Assembly: GCF_914767665.1 (NCBI RefSeq)
Contig: NC_059502.1
Location: 10,168,001 to 10,232,000 of the forward strand
Length of the DNA stretch: 64,000 nt
Direction of reading: 5' to 3'
Origin: Harmonia axyridis
Taxonomy: Eukaryota > Arthropoda > Insecta > Coleoptera > Coccinellidae
The position numbers and the translations under genes were made by a program. How positions within the stretch are numbered: position 1 is the stretch's first letter; every line of letters starts with the position of its first letter. The notes under the pieces are model-generated. The model did no database searches. It was not told where the DNA came from and was given only the letters and a program-made list of their open reading frames with translations. Positions 1-11,004 of the stretch are shown piece after piece.

Positions 1-2
1 AT

Positions 3-1379
3 TTTCCGACAAGATGGAAGACTGCATCCATTTCCCCAATTTTCAAAACAGGAGATAGAAGTTCGATTAGTAATTATAGGCCCATAAGCAAATTATCCAT
101 TTTCGAAAAAGTGTTTGAGTCATTAGTTTATCCATACCTTTCAGGTATAGTTGCATCGAAGATTATCGCGGAACAGCACGGCTTCATGAAGGGGCGTTCA
201 ATCGAAACTAATTTAATAACATTCGTAGAGTTTCTGCAGTCTGGACTTGACCGACGTGTTCAGGTTGATGTTGTCTGCACTGACTTCAGCAAGGCTTTTG
301 ATAAAACAGATATCAATGTTCATATCTCTGGCCTTGCTGGGGTTGGTGTGGGTGGCAATATGCTTGGATGGTTTGTGTCATACTTGTCCGATAGGTTCCA
401 GTTCGTTTCAGTGGAGGGCTACTCTTCGAATCTCTTTGAGGCATATTCTGGTGTACCTCAAGGCTCCCACTTAGGACCATTATTGTTCCTTATATATATT
501 AATAATATTGCTAAATGTTTTACCAAATGTAAGTTCCTCCTCTTCGCGGATGATTTAAAAATAATGAAAAGTATAAGCTCCGAACAGGATTGCCTAGTTT
601 TGCAGTCTGAATTGAATGCCCTTTGTACTTTCTGTGGTGAAAATCAATTATTTTTTAATTTAGATAAATGCCGAGTAATCACATTCACGCGCAATATCAA
701 TAAAATTATCTATCCTTATAAGCTTGAAGATACTGTCTTGTCTAGGGTCGATAACATAAAAGATTTGGGGGTAGTTTTTGACTCTAAGCTGATTTTTGAC
801 CTTCATATCGATCAACTGGCAAGTTCCTGTTGTAAAATTTTGGGCTTTGTTACAAGAAACAGTAGACACTTTATAAATTTGAAAACCTTCACCATTTTAT
901 ATAACTCCTATGTTTTCAGTAAGCTCAACTTTGCATCTGTAGTTTGGAATCCAAAATATGCACTATATATTACCAGGCTTGAGAGAATTCAGAATAGATT
1001 CTTAAAGTTTATTTCTTTCAAGTACAATTTTCGTTTAACACCTAGAAATCCCGAAAACTATAATCTTCGTTTGATTCAATTTGGTTTCATTTCCCTAGAA
1101 AATAGAAGAAAAATCAGTGATGTCCTTTTCCTATATAAGCTCCTTAATAATATCTATAATTCCCCTGACCTCCTTTCCTCCATAACTCTCCATGTTCCGT
1201 GCCGTCCCCTCAGAAATAGCGAATTGTTCCATATTCCCTTTCGCAAAACTAATAGCGCGATGAATTCACCTCTCTGCAGGATGATGCGATGCTGTAACTA
1301 TTTAGGTGATATAGATTTATTCCATGTGAGTCAGAATTCAATCAAACAGAGACTCAAAAGGTTGTATTTGAGTCAGTGA
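3..1379 (+). CDS. Non-LTR retrotransposon reverse transcriptase, C-terminal part (jockey/CR1 group)
   Basis: Partial reverse transcriptase of a non-LTR retrotransposon, copying element RNA into DNA at a nicked target. The frame is open from base 3, so the 5' part lies outside the window; the first in-frame ATG-like codon at 111 is internal. Visible RT motifs: the N-Y-R-P-I-S block near 70-90, the D-F-S-K-A-F-D block near 280-300, G-V-P-Q-G-S near 450-470 and the catalytic F-A-D-D near 543-555. The frame runs unbroken to a TGA at 1377-1379 and is followed by an AT-rich 3' UTR and a TAAA tail. No endonuclease domain is in view. Clade assignment below jockey/CR1 group is uncertain. Confidence 0.9.
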   Translation, partial: FPTRWKTASISPIFKTGDRSSISNYRPISKLSIFEKVFESLVYPYLSGIVASKIIAEQHGFMKGRSIETNLITFVEFLQSGLDRRVQVDVVCTDFSKAFDKTDINVHISGLAGVGVGGNMLGWFVSYLSDRFQFVSVEGYSSNLFEAYSGVPQGSHLGPLLFLIYINNIAKCFTKCKFLLFADDLKIMKSISSEQDCLVLQSELNALCTFCGENQLFFNLDKCRVITFTRNINKIIYPYKLEDTVLSRVDNIKDLGVVFDSKLIFDLHIDQLASSCCKILGFVTRNSRHFINLKTFTILYNSYVFSKLNFASVVWNPKYALYITRLERIQNRFLKFISFKYNFRLTPRNPENYNLRLIQFGFISLENRRKISDVLFLYKLLNNIYNSPDLLSSITLHVPCRPLRNSELFHIPFRKTNSAMNSPLCRMMRCCNYLGDIDLFHVSQNSIKQRLKRLYLSQ

Positions 1380-1619
1380 GATTTTTTTTTTTTTTGATCA
1401 TTTTCATTGCTGTTTCAATATATATCATTGTTCTTTTTTTTATTATTGTCTCACAATAATTGGTTTTCCTTTTTTATTCATACTGTTTCATTATATTATA
1501 TGTGTATCTATATATTTTTGTTTTGCAATTAAGTTAATCAAGCAATTAAGCACACTTTGAGATTCCAAATAGTGGATACTGTGTTGGGTGATCATCACCT
1601 GTATGTATTCCTGCTTATA

Positions 1620-1654
<35 letters not shown>

Positions 1655-1655
1655 A
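1380..1655 (+). repeat. 3' UTR and (TAAA)n tail of the retrotransposon
   Basis: A T-run directly after the stop codon, then AT-rich sequence, ending in a perfect run of TAAA tetranucleotides at about 1618-1655. Simple tandem 3' tails are typical of non-LTR elements that end by target-primed reverse transcription, so the element's 3' boundary is put at about 1655. Confidence 0.8.
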
Positions 1656-2765
1656 CTTTCTTGAATGGACGATAGGGAAATCGAATTTTAAAGAATAAGT
1701 GTGTTTTTATTAAGTGAAGTACCTTTTTTGTTCAACAGCATTCAGATATTTTGAGTCCATTGCGAAAATCCATTTCTCATCATAATATTCAAGAATAAAA
1801 CCTCAAAGGCTATATTCCTTAAGTTATCGATGTCCTGTCAGCATCATAGTTTTTCTCGTCCTCCTTATCCTTATTGCTGAATAAGATCTGTCGAGATCTG
1901 TCGTCAAATTGGACAAGGGTCTTTTCAGAAATCTTTCGAATTAATTTATTCCTTTGTATTGAGCTTGTATTTCTGAACGTTTCTTACTGCTTGACGTATC
2001 ACCATGAGATCAGAGCTGATCTGCATGTGACATTGAGAGCTTTCAGTGCTGTTTCAGTGTCGAAAACGATTACGAAAGATCCCATTGTATTTTCTTATCT
2101 ACATTCACTTTGGAGTTGTGTGGTATTATATTATTCTACTTTAGTTGGGGGACAGAAACCTTGTCTTCAAGTACCCTCGAGTTTATCAATTTTATTAGTT
2201 ATTTGAGGCAGAAAATATGATCGAAACGATGATGGCGACATATCTTTTTATATATTTTTTTAAATGAAAATTTTCCTTTGTGGAAGAATCCAAGTATGTG
2301 ATGAATGGCAGCAGACAGAGACTTTTCACAAGAATTCCCTTAACCCAATCTGTTATTTAGAGTATAAACTAAATAATTATCTGAAATTTACTATAATCTA
2401 TTGAGGTAGTGGTTTGAAGAATCTCGAATATAAATGAACTCTCAGCTCCAGATTGTCAGTTCTCTAGGGGATACTGGGTGCAGTTTTCCTTAATCATTAA
2501 ATATTCATTATGAACTCAAGAACAAATCAAACTCTGGGTCAATACCACAAACTATTCAATCTAACTTTAGTGCGATCTTAGCTGGAAAACTATAGGAGGA
2601 CGTTAAACTTCTTAAATGATTTTGTGTGATTTGGAATACTCCAAAATGTTTTCTTCGAGTCTGGATTAAATAGCAATGAGTTTGCAAGCTTTGAATTATC
2701 TGTCATTTAGAATGCACATTAATTCAAGACTGATCCAAGATGTCTAGAAATGCTGGTGTGTCCAC
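1656..2765. other. No gene seen
   Basis: AT-rich sequence after the retrotransposon tail. A 110-codon open frame at 1874-2206 matches no family I recognise and I do not call it. Confidence 0.5.
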
Positions 2766-3122
2766 ATGAAGGAACTTTTATTTTTTTTCAATTTTCTAAG
2801 GGTTAGGTATGGAAAATTTAACGAAAATTTTTCGACAAAAATTTTTCAGGTGAGATCGAAATTCGGCTTTTCAGAAATCGTCAATTTTGGCACCGCTCAC
2901 CAATTCTTCGTAGAGCTCACGGTTTCGAGGGAATTTGAACTCGAAATTTTGGAAAAAATTTAATTTGCCTGGAAAAATCGTTATACCTTCTGAATTATTC
3001 GTCACAGACCCCTCAAATAGAAACGTTTTTATACATCAAGTTGCCATCTGAGAAGTACTGAGGTTTCAAAGCCGTAGCTTACGTCCAGGAGAAGTTGCAG
3101 CCTAGGAAATGTTATCAATTTT
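2766..3122 (+). repeat. Unnamed dispersed repeat A, copy 1
   Basis: About 350 bp that recurs in the same direction at 3240-3570 and reversed at 52900-53168. Shared blocks include the GGTTAGGTATGGAAAA segment, a stretch rich in AAAATTTTT, the GAGATCGAAATTCGGC segment and, in copies 1 and 2, ACGTCCAGGAGAAGTTGCAG near the right end. The 65-codon frame at 2766-2963 lies inside it but is not conserved in the other copies. No terminal inverted repeats or coding domain were recognised. Confidence 0.75.
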
Positions 3123-3239
3123 TTTCTCTAAAATATCAGATTTTTACCTCTAATTTCTGAAATAATGTACTAAACACCCAAATGCAAGCATTTTCGTGAT
3201 CTTCATAGTCGAATCGATCGATAAAATTATACAATACTC

Positions 3240-3570
3240 CCATGGAGGGTTAGGTATGGAAAATTTTACGAAAATTTTTTCAGAAAAAATTTTTCAGGTG
3301 AGATCGAAATTCGGCTAATCAGGGATAGTCAATTCTGGCACCGCTTACCGATTTTGCGTAGACTTCACAGTTTTGGGGAAATTCTAACTCGAAATTAGGG
3401 AAAAAATTGAATTCCATCCAAAAAACGTTATATCTCCTAAATTATTCGTCACAGACCCCTCTCAAGTAAAATTTTTCGAACATCGGGTTCTGATCAGAAA
3501 GATAGTGAGGTTTCAAGGGCGAAGCTTACGTCCAGGAGAAGTTGCAGCCTCGGGAATTTCACCCCCTCTA
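3240..3570 (+). repeat. Unnamed dispersed repeat A, copy 2
   Basis: Direct repeat of 2766-3122, offset by about 446 bp. Divergence is visible throughout (point changes and small indels), so the duplication is not recent. Confidence 0.75.
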
Positions 3571-4484
3571 AGAATCCATCGAATGGAAGTCATTTTGTTC
3601 ACCTAGTTATTTGATTTGTCAGCTATTTCTCCTAAATTGTGTTTTTTTTTATAATTTAATTTCTTCTCAATGGAGGCAACAAATTTCACTAAATTTCTGT
3701 TGAATTCTTTGATTAGCAGAATTCCTTGATTCCATCGAATTTGTTGATCTGAAAAGAATAAATAATTGTCTCAAATCTCCATAAGCCACTTGATAGTAAA
3801 GCTCTCAACTCATTGTTGCCTGCGATAGTTTAAAGGTAGGTTAATATAGTGCCATGCTTTCACCATTAAATTATTGTATCTATCCTCATCATCGAGAGGA
3901 TATCATGTCACGAAGTAATAACGGTCTTTCCAGACATCATCATCCCAGCATAGAACACCAACGAGAATCTACCCTAACAAGACGGTATTAACTCGTATCG
4001 ATTACCTCTCTGATAACAGTCTTAACCATCAACAACTAATTATCGAGTATTGAAGGTTAATATGATACCGCGAATTCTGACAATATGCCTGTGGAATGTT
4101 TAACGCTATCGAGTGGCACTAATACTACGGATCAAGCGACATCTGATCTTCGACAAAGGCTGTAAACTCGACGTGAAGCCCTCATGTCATTCAAGAAGTT
4201 AGGTTCAGTTGAGCAGATGCTTGACGTAGGTAAGGGGGAGATGTTTGAAGACTCGAGTACTCACAATATCTGCGTTGCTTTTGAAACGAAAGTTAAAGAA
4301 TGTTTTCGAGCGCTCGTCTGCGATCAGGTAATTATAACTATAATGAAGGGTATATAATTTGTGACTTGGGATTGAATAAATGTTTCCTTCAGTGAGAAGT
4401 GTGAGAGCCGACTGCAAGGAGAGTTTTGGAATGATGAACAAAGAATCATTTGTAAATCAAAGTATCTTAGTATCTGAATAAACT
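3571..4484. other. No gene seen
   Basis: Nothing recognised. A 78-codon minus-strand frame at 4205-4441 has no family resemblance. Confidence 0.5.
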
Positions 4485-4585
4485 AATATAGTCAGGTAAC
4501 TCATTAGAGAAAAGAAATAATAAAAGAGGTATCAGGACCGAGCCTTGAGGCACACCCTACAGGTTACCTAGCTGAGAAATATCGT
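4485..4585 (-). pseudogene. Reverse transcriptase scrap (GVPQGS motif)
   Basis: Read on the minus strand, 4560 down to 4490 gives the RT active-site block G-V-P-Q-G-S-V-L followed by a degraded version of the usual P-L-L-F-L-L-F-I-N-D-L-P segment. It is about 30 codons long with stops just beyond, so it is a relic of a jockey-like element. It lies next to, and opposite to, the retrotransposon remnant that follows. Confidence 0.65.
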
Positions 4586-4598
4586 TCGACTAGAGTAA

Positions 4599-5083
4599 GT
4601 AGTCTTTATCCCCGGTATGAAAAAATTATTCAATTCTCATAGCCATTTCTCTATCGGGGTAACAATCGTATACTACCTCCCAGATTCTAGAACTGCTAGA
4701 TTGAAATCACGCAAACTTTTATGGATTAAAACCTTCCTTCAATCTAATGAAAGCGACAAGGAAATTTGGAGTTCGGAATGGAGTTCTTGTAATGTCTTCA
4801 ACAAAATTCTTACCGTTGATCCTTCAGAAAAAGTTTTAGGTTTGAATCTTCCTAGGAAAATTTGGTGTATTTTAAATCGACTCAGGACTGGTCATGGTCG
4901 TTGTAATAGAACGCTCTTCAAATGGCATTCTATTGATAGCCACTATGTGAGTGTGGTGTAGAAGAAACCATTGACCACTTGGTGAATAATTGTCCTATTT
5001 ATAAATTCCATGGTGGTTTCCAAGCTATCCATTCAGTTTCAGATTCTTTTTCAGAATGGGTCGCTAACTTCAAATCAATATAA
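4599..5083 (+). pseudogene. C-terminal end of a non-LTR retrotransposon ORF2, frameshifted
   Basis: The first frame (ATG at 4617) ends at 4961, but one base shift at about 4940 restores a continuous reading to the TAA at 5081-5083. The protein contains the R-T-G-H-G-R-C block followed, after the shift, by a C-E-C-G motif, T-I-D-H-L and N-C-P. This is the Cys/His tail seen after RNase H-like regions in jockey-type ORF2 proteins. The RT core is missing, so only the extreme 3' coding end is here. The single frameshift makes it a pseudogene. Confidence 0.75.
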
Positions 5084-5185
5084 TGGGCACTAATATTAAG
5101 TACTCCTTTCTGGTTCTTTTTTTTGTTTTAGGATCCAATTGGCAATTATAGAGTCGTCAACCGTTGGTGAAAAGAGAGGATGGAG

Positions 5186-5450
5186 AACATTTTGTTTTGG
5201 TTGAAGAGGAAGCCCTTCAATATAAATTATGTCAGCTTATTCTGTAAACGTTTACACAAACCAATCACTACACTGATACGGGGAGACAGAGATTTTTCTG
5301 AGGTTTTTATCTGTTCTCTTGTATCATACGTTGAAATGTATGAGGCCCTGTTTACATTTTCTCTGCTAATACTCAAATTATGTCTACACATGCTTTGTTG
5401 TTTGAAGTTGATAATTTTTGTATTGCTCTATCTCAAAAGATTATATATAC
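5186..5450 (+). repeat. Unnamed dispersed repeat X, uninterrupted copy
   Basis: About 265 bp whose left half recurs at 41455-41599 and whose right half recurs reversed at 54130-54249. In both other places the repeat stops at a DD41D mariner. Here there is no insertion: the TA at 5339-5340 is the empty target site. The 134-codon frame at 5180-5584 covers it but is not kept in the other copies. Confidence 0.75.
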
Positions 5451-6622
5451 AGATGGAGAATTCAAATCGAGACAAAATTCCCTGTGTCCGGCCCTGTGCA
5501 ATTGAGCGCAGAACGTTTAGCTGGAGGACCTTCACAGAGAGCCCCGCAGACCGAAACATTTCGAATACAACCTCTATTATGTGATGAAAACATGCTTTCT
5601 CCATCAAGGGTTACAGAATGACCACAGATGTGGATTTGTTAGAGAAGTTCGCATAATGAAATTTATATTTGTATGAATGTTGTTTGAATGGAAATTGCAC
5701 AAACATACCCCTAATGTTTTTGACCGTAAACCTCCATTGACCTGCAGGTGATGAATAGAATCCATTTACCTATATTTTCACGAGAATATGCGTTGAACAT
5801 CAAGAGGATTCATTTTTTGAAACAGTTGGTTACTTGTGTTGAGAGTATGAAATAGTGATAAAAAATTATTCTTTCGAAAAATATTTATTTTCATGGCATG
5901 ACGTCGATTTGTTCAGGAGAGAATTTTTTGACGAAAATATTTTACTTGGGAGTTGATTACTTCCGTTTTTAAAATGAAAAAATGTCAATCTCAATATTTC
6001 CAAGGTCAACAAATAACAGGTTCATTACCGGAGAATTAGCTCATCGAGTTTCTCCCAATAAGTCGATAATCTGATCTAGGAAATCTGATGTTATTACATT
6101 ATCTCATTAGAAAACTTCAGCTTTTCAATCGATAAAATCCATTCAAGCCCCTAAATTAACAATGATCGATGAAACTTTTCGATACCGGTTAAGTTACTCT
6201 ATTTGAATTTTGATACTCTTCAGGTGAATAAAAAAAAACGATTTTTCAATATTACGATATTGAAAGCATTCATGGTCATTCATTTCATAATTGTGAATGG
6301 CATTTATGTTAGTTGATTCATTAACTTTTCAGGAAAAAATGTTTTCACATTTCTTCAATTTTTTCATTCACAACAAAAGCAACCGAATAGATAAATTCAT
6401 TTTGTATAGTGCTAGATGTACCTGGAAACGCTAATCTACTGTTAATATCATTGCAAATGCACGACATACAGAATAATTTATTCAAAGTTATACTATACTA
6501 CCAGTAAGCCAGTCGTATTTTTCATGACATGTATTTTGAAACCCCTGATTTGATTTTACGACCCCACCCATAGTCACAGAACACTTTGATTTGGAATAGG
6601 TCGTTTTACTTCTTTAATCATA
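5451..6622. other. No gene seen
   Basis: No recognisable gene or repeat beyond repeat X. Two overlapping frames at 5180-5621 look like chance. Confidence 0.5.
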
Positions 6623-7557
6623 AGGGTGTTTTTTTAGAGCTATAGAACTTTAAATTGCAATAAAACAACGATGGATTATTCGATTGACATGAATTTTATT
6701 TATCCGCAAGATAATCCTGTGGCATTACATTTTCAATATGATTTCTGGCATATGACCGCCACGACTGGCTTGGATGTAGCCCAATCTAGACGTCCAATTT
6801 TCGATGACTTTTTCCAACATTTGTGGCCGTATATCTGCAATAACACGGAGAATGTTGTCTTCCAAATGGTCAAGGGTTTGTGGCTTATCCACATAGACCA
6901 ATGACTTTACATAGCCCCACAGAAAGTAGTCTAGCGGTGTTAAATCACAAGATCTTGGAGGCCAATTCACAAGTCCAAAACGTGAAATTAGGCGTTCACC
7001 AAAACATGTCTTTCAATAAATCGATTGTGGCACGAGCTGTGTGACATGTTGCGCCGTTTGTTGGAACCACATCTCCTGGACATCATGGTTGTTCAATTCA
7101 GGAAGGAAAGGGTGTAATCATGACTCTAAACCGATCACCATTGACTGTAACGTTCTGGCCATCATCGTGTTTGAAGAAGTACGGACCAATGATTCCACCA
7201 GCCCATAAAGCGAACCAAACAGTCAGTTTTTCTGGATGTAACGGTATTTCGACATACACTTGAGGATTAGCTTCACTCCAAATACGGCAGTTTTGTTTGT
7301 TGACGTAGCTATTCAACCAGAAGTGCGCTTCATGGCTCAATAAAATAAAATGGACGTAGTGCGCGATACGTATTCCGCACAGAACCATTATTTTCGAAAT
7401 AAAATTGCACTATTTGCAAGCTTTGTTCAGGGGTGAGTCTATTCATAATGAATTGCCAAACCAAACTTAGAATGAATCACTTGACAGCTGTTAAATCGGT
7501 CGCCATCTTGAACAGTAATGCCAACTCAAGTTATATACCTCGAAAAAAAACACCCTA
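6623..7557 (-). mobile_element. DD41D mariner-like element R1, internally deleted
   Basis: A 935-bp Tc1/mariner element flanked by TA (6621-6622 and 7558-7559), with imperfect terminal inverted repeats starting near AGGGTGTTTTTTT at both ends. It reads on the minus strand. It shares with R2, R4 and R5 the loss of most of the N-terminal DNA-binding region of the transposase. Other copies lie at 37437-37784, 41600-42541, 54250-54943, 56530-57304 and 63684-64000. Confidence 0.9.
6725..7446 (-). pseudogene. DD41D mariner transposase, defective
   Basis: Transposase relic of R1. The ATG at 7446 starts an N-terminal segment M-N-R-L-T-P-E-Q that soon joins, out of frame, the catalytic half. The first catalytic Asp region (here H-E-A-H-F-W, so D is changed to H) and C-D-L-T-P-L-D-Y-F-L-W-G are visible. 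The central part with the second Asp is lost to a frameshift between 7098 and 6970. The C-terminal part ends at 6725. In the best-preserved relative (56609-57304) 41 residues separate the second and third acidic residues, which defines the DD41D (rosa-like) type. Confidence 0.85.
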
Positions 7558-9172
7558 TACGTGTCAAATTCAGAATTTATTTGGTGAGGCACTGCCTCAC
7601 CTACCTAATAGGACAAGCCACAAGTGTCCAGTGTGAAGTGCTAATTTACGATCTAATCTTTGATGATGCCTACGGTGTTTGTGAGCGAAACGTCAGATGA
7701 ACAACCAACTAGACCACGGCAAAAATGCATGGAAAAGGTCTCAGCACTACGTACCGTCCTTGTCGAAAAACCTTTTACGATCCTGCTCTTATCGAAACCA
7801 TAGTAAAATCATTATCTGCGAATTCCCCCAAAACTGAATCGTTCAGTTTCCTGTCTCTCGCAGCTTCCCACCAGTTTCCAGAATTCAAATACGCTGAACG
7901 CAAGTTCGGACAGAAAAATAACCACAGGTGGAAGTAATTATCGAACTTCGGTTTCTATTTCCACATTGATCAAATCCTTCCATTAAGTTAATGGATTGCA
8001 AATAGAAGTTGCCAAATAATGGCGTCTATATTGCTCTCCTCCGCCTGTCTCTCTCTCTCTTTCTCTCTCTCTCGACCGAACATGATTTCTCACTCGTCAA
8101 AATAAAGCCGTAGCCGAATTCTGATGTAATCATTTCGAAGAACGTTCTACAGAGGCAAATTCGGATATTTTCATTCGAGATTTCGAGAAAACTATAGCTT
8201 TTCAATAGGAATAATAATCAATAATAATAATAGGATAAAATCTAAAAGGGTTATAAGGCAAAACACTCCGCATTATTCTTGGAAATTTTTTTTTTATTCG
8301 TGTACAAAATGTTATGCCTTTTGATCAACGTTTTGAAATTGTTGAATTATTTAATCAAAATTAGGGATCTTTCGTGAATACTAAGATACGTTTAAGAGGG
8401 ATTACTACCACGAGGCTTTTGCGTATCAGTCAAACGTTGGTACCCGTTCATTTTCCCTCTAGCGCTCCTGCGGTGACCAAACTTTGAACGGTGTAGGTAA
8501 TTATAGATTGACTTCTTTTTTCCGAGCAAATAATTAGAGGGCATCACTGTACGGAGGTCGATTATTTTATTCAGTTTTTCCTCTTTTGTAATGATTTTTG
8601 CTAGTTTTTCTTCACAAATTTTTTAAAAATATATCAGTGCTTTGTGTAAAGTACCTGCATATCATCAATTTTTTTTGCGAAAAACGAAAATTGACAAAAA
8701 AAAAATGTTTTTTTCATTCGTTAATATTTACTGTCTTATATGTAAATTATTGTTTGAAGTTTGAAGAAATTATGTGGAAACCCCATAAAATTCGATGATT
8801 TGTGAAAAACACTATCTCTAATTCCGTTTTGAACTGAGCAGACATACTACGAGCCGAAACCGTTTTCTGCGCCCTTTTTTGACTTGGGGTGAACGAATGG
8901 GCTCTTCTTCAGTGTATAGACAATAGATAACACTTTATGATGATTACAACTCGAAAACGGTGCATTTGGCCGATATCTTCAACTTATACCGAACGAAAGT
9001 TTCTGACCAGTAATTCCTATGGTCAGTACGTCTTGAAGACTGTCCTGGCAAGGTGTTGAAAACAGATCTCTACTGATATTTGTATTGACTCATTTTCAAA
9101 AAATTACCAGAATGGGTTGACACATAATATTAAAAATGCATTCCGAAATCAGACCTAATCGAGCTCCACCTT
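7558..9172. other. No gene; palindrome, ribozyme-like scrap and (CT)n tract
   Basis: Contains an 8-bp-arm hairpin at 7583-7601, a weak hammerhead-like segment at about 7662-7700 (degraded core, imperfect stem II) and a CT-rich microsatellite at 8047-8075. No gene recognised. Confidence 0.55.
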
Positions 9173-9749
9173 CAGAGTAATAAACATAGAACGAGGGAGC
9201 ATATGTCATTTTCATAAAGCAAATTTTGTCCCCAACATGAACTATCAAATTCGACATGAAGCGCGCGGAAATGAAAACATTTCAGTGATACGATATTTCA
9301 CTCGATTCGCGAGTTCCTCCACAAAGAACGCACATCTTATGTTCCCATAGTCAATCAAAACTCAAACATGTTGAAATGAATACTTAAATATATCAGAAAT
9401 TCAGAAAACAAACTTCAAGCGAGCCAGACGACATGAAACAACCGATGACACTAGGAGAGCAAAAGTTGCCAAACCTTTGATTTCAGCAGGTAGATACGGA
9501 AAATAATTAATATTCTACCTATTATAAATTCAACAATTAGGAAAAATATCGGATTTCAAATATTCAAATTTGCATATTCATTCGGGAATCACTCAAATGT
9601 ATATATTTCATTCAATATAACATACATTCATAACGATATAGTAAAATTGTGGATTTGAAAATAAATCACAATCCGACAACGTAATCTAACCATGTTGGGG
9701 ACATGTAAAAATTGCGTATACTCCCTCTAGCTATGTTTATTACTCTATG
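9173..9749. mobile_element. ~580-bp inverted-terminal-repeat element M1
   Basis: Bounded by terminal inverted repeats CAGAGTAATAAACATAG and, at the other end, its complement preceded by CAT (reading inward about 27 bp similar). Inside, a second inverted pair, CCCCAACATG and CATGTTGGGG, sits about 50 bp from each end. The minus strand carries the family's short reading frame starting M-G, here frameshifted. Four other copies are at 17558-18107, 23072-23662, 37316-38243 and 47090-47678. No transposase is encoded, so it is non-autonomous. Confidence 0.85.
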
Positions 9750-10632
9750 GCTCAACTCCAAGCCAACAGATAGCGCGGAAAACATTGTTCCATAAAATTT
9801 GGAGAGTTGCCAATCTATTACACCTCAATCAATGATTTCCTTCAATTACCAATGTCGCTAAAATAGCGTTCTATTCGACCCTGTGCTCCTGTCGCCACTT
9901 ACACGAACCTTACTATCGCCCATTTGGGCTCGCACCCTGAAATATGGGCCCTCCTGCCGATAGAAACATGTGCCACTCTCCGTTATTACGACAAAATGAG
10001 ATTTTTGGAGACCTGAAAGATTACCGTGCGAGAGTTAAAGCGAGTATTGGCCTTTTATTGGGAATTCCCCCGTAGGGAAAGATTGCTGGAGCTGTTCCCT
10101 TTGAGTGGATGCTTTATTTTATCGTTATTATATACTTGGTCTTGGAGAGCAGTGTCCAGCGGTTTCTTCTTTCTCTCTTTGGGGGTTATCTTTGTTCTAA
10201 TACTCAACGAAATAAGTCCCGGTTCTAACTAGTGAAAGCAGCAAATCAACAGAGTCCTCCAAAGCTTCTCTGACATTTCCATACTTTTTCTGTAGAGAGA
10301 TTCCTCTTTGCTGTCGATTGGTTCCAACCTTGGTATTCGTTTTCCATTAGAACAAAATTTCTTTTCTTAGAGCCAGTAATCACTAGGGCAAGATATGTGA
10401 AATAGAATGAGTGATAAAGCGCTTGGAAGCGCAATTCTTCAGTATAGCTATGGTTCTTATCGATTTGTGACAAGGAGCATTGTCTCCAAAGCAAAATATC
10501 GTGAATATCCTAGACGCAATCAAGATAAAGATGAAACAAGTATGAGTAGCCAGAATCGACCCGTCAATAGTTTAGTTTATCATTATGAAGGATACTCATC
10601 AATGTGATCATTAGTTATGTTAATAATCATTT
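9750..10632. other. No gene seen
   Basis: Short frames at 10026-10232, 10246-10494 and 10407-10607 overlap each other on opposite strands and resemble nothing known to me. Confidence 0.5.
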
Positions 10633-11004
10633 GTAGGTACTCTCACACTGTATTTGTCCCTCTGAAGGGATATCGATTTTCACTTCTAGTGTATTTGTGC
10701 CTGGAGAGACAAATAATAAAAGAAAACAAGAGGGTAGAGATCAGATTTCCTAATGGAATATGCCTTCTTTAGCCATGCTTGCTTTATAAAAACCAAGAAA
10801 TAATTTTCTTACCATTTTCTTTCGCTGTGGTGAAGTGAAAGGGGTAACCCTTTCATCGTGGTGAAAGGTGAAAGTTTTAACCCTTAAAAATCTGATCCTC
10901 ACCCTCTTGTTTTTTTTATTAATTGTCCCTCCAGAGGGACAAATGCACTAAAGGTGAAAATCGATGTCCCTACAGTAGGACAAATATAGTGTAATGGTAC
11001 CTAC
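10633..11004. mobile_element. 372-bp foldback/MITE-like element
   Basis: Imperfect inverted repeat: the left arm at 10633-10750 matches the complement of 10886-11004. The outer ends read GTAGGTAC in both directions. Internal landmarks in both arms include a TTTGTCC block and an AACAAGAGGGT block. The spacer has no coding potential. No convincing target duplication was seen. Confidence 0.75.

Noticed and set aside
6671..6904. Recurrent open frame M-D-Y-S-I-D (also at 37486-37674, 42258-42491 minus and 54318-54533)
   Set aside because: It is the antisense of the DD41D transposase C-terminal end and terminus; its conservation is explained by the mariner copies.
7583..7601. Short GC-rich hairpin resembling a bacterial terminator
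   Set aside because: The window is eukaryotic and there is no T-run or upstream gene.
10026..10607. Small frames, one with hydrophobic stretches
   Set aside because: Overlapping on opposite strands, no homology I recognise, no conserved copies.
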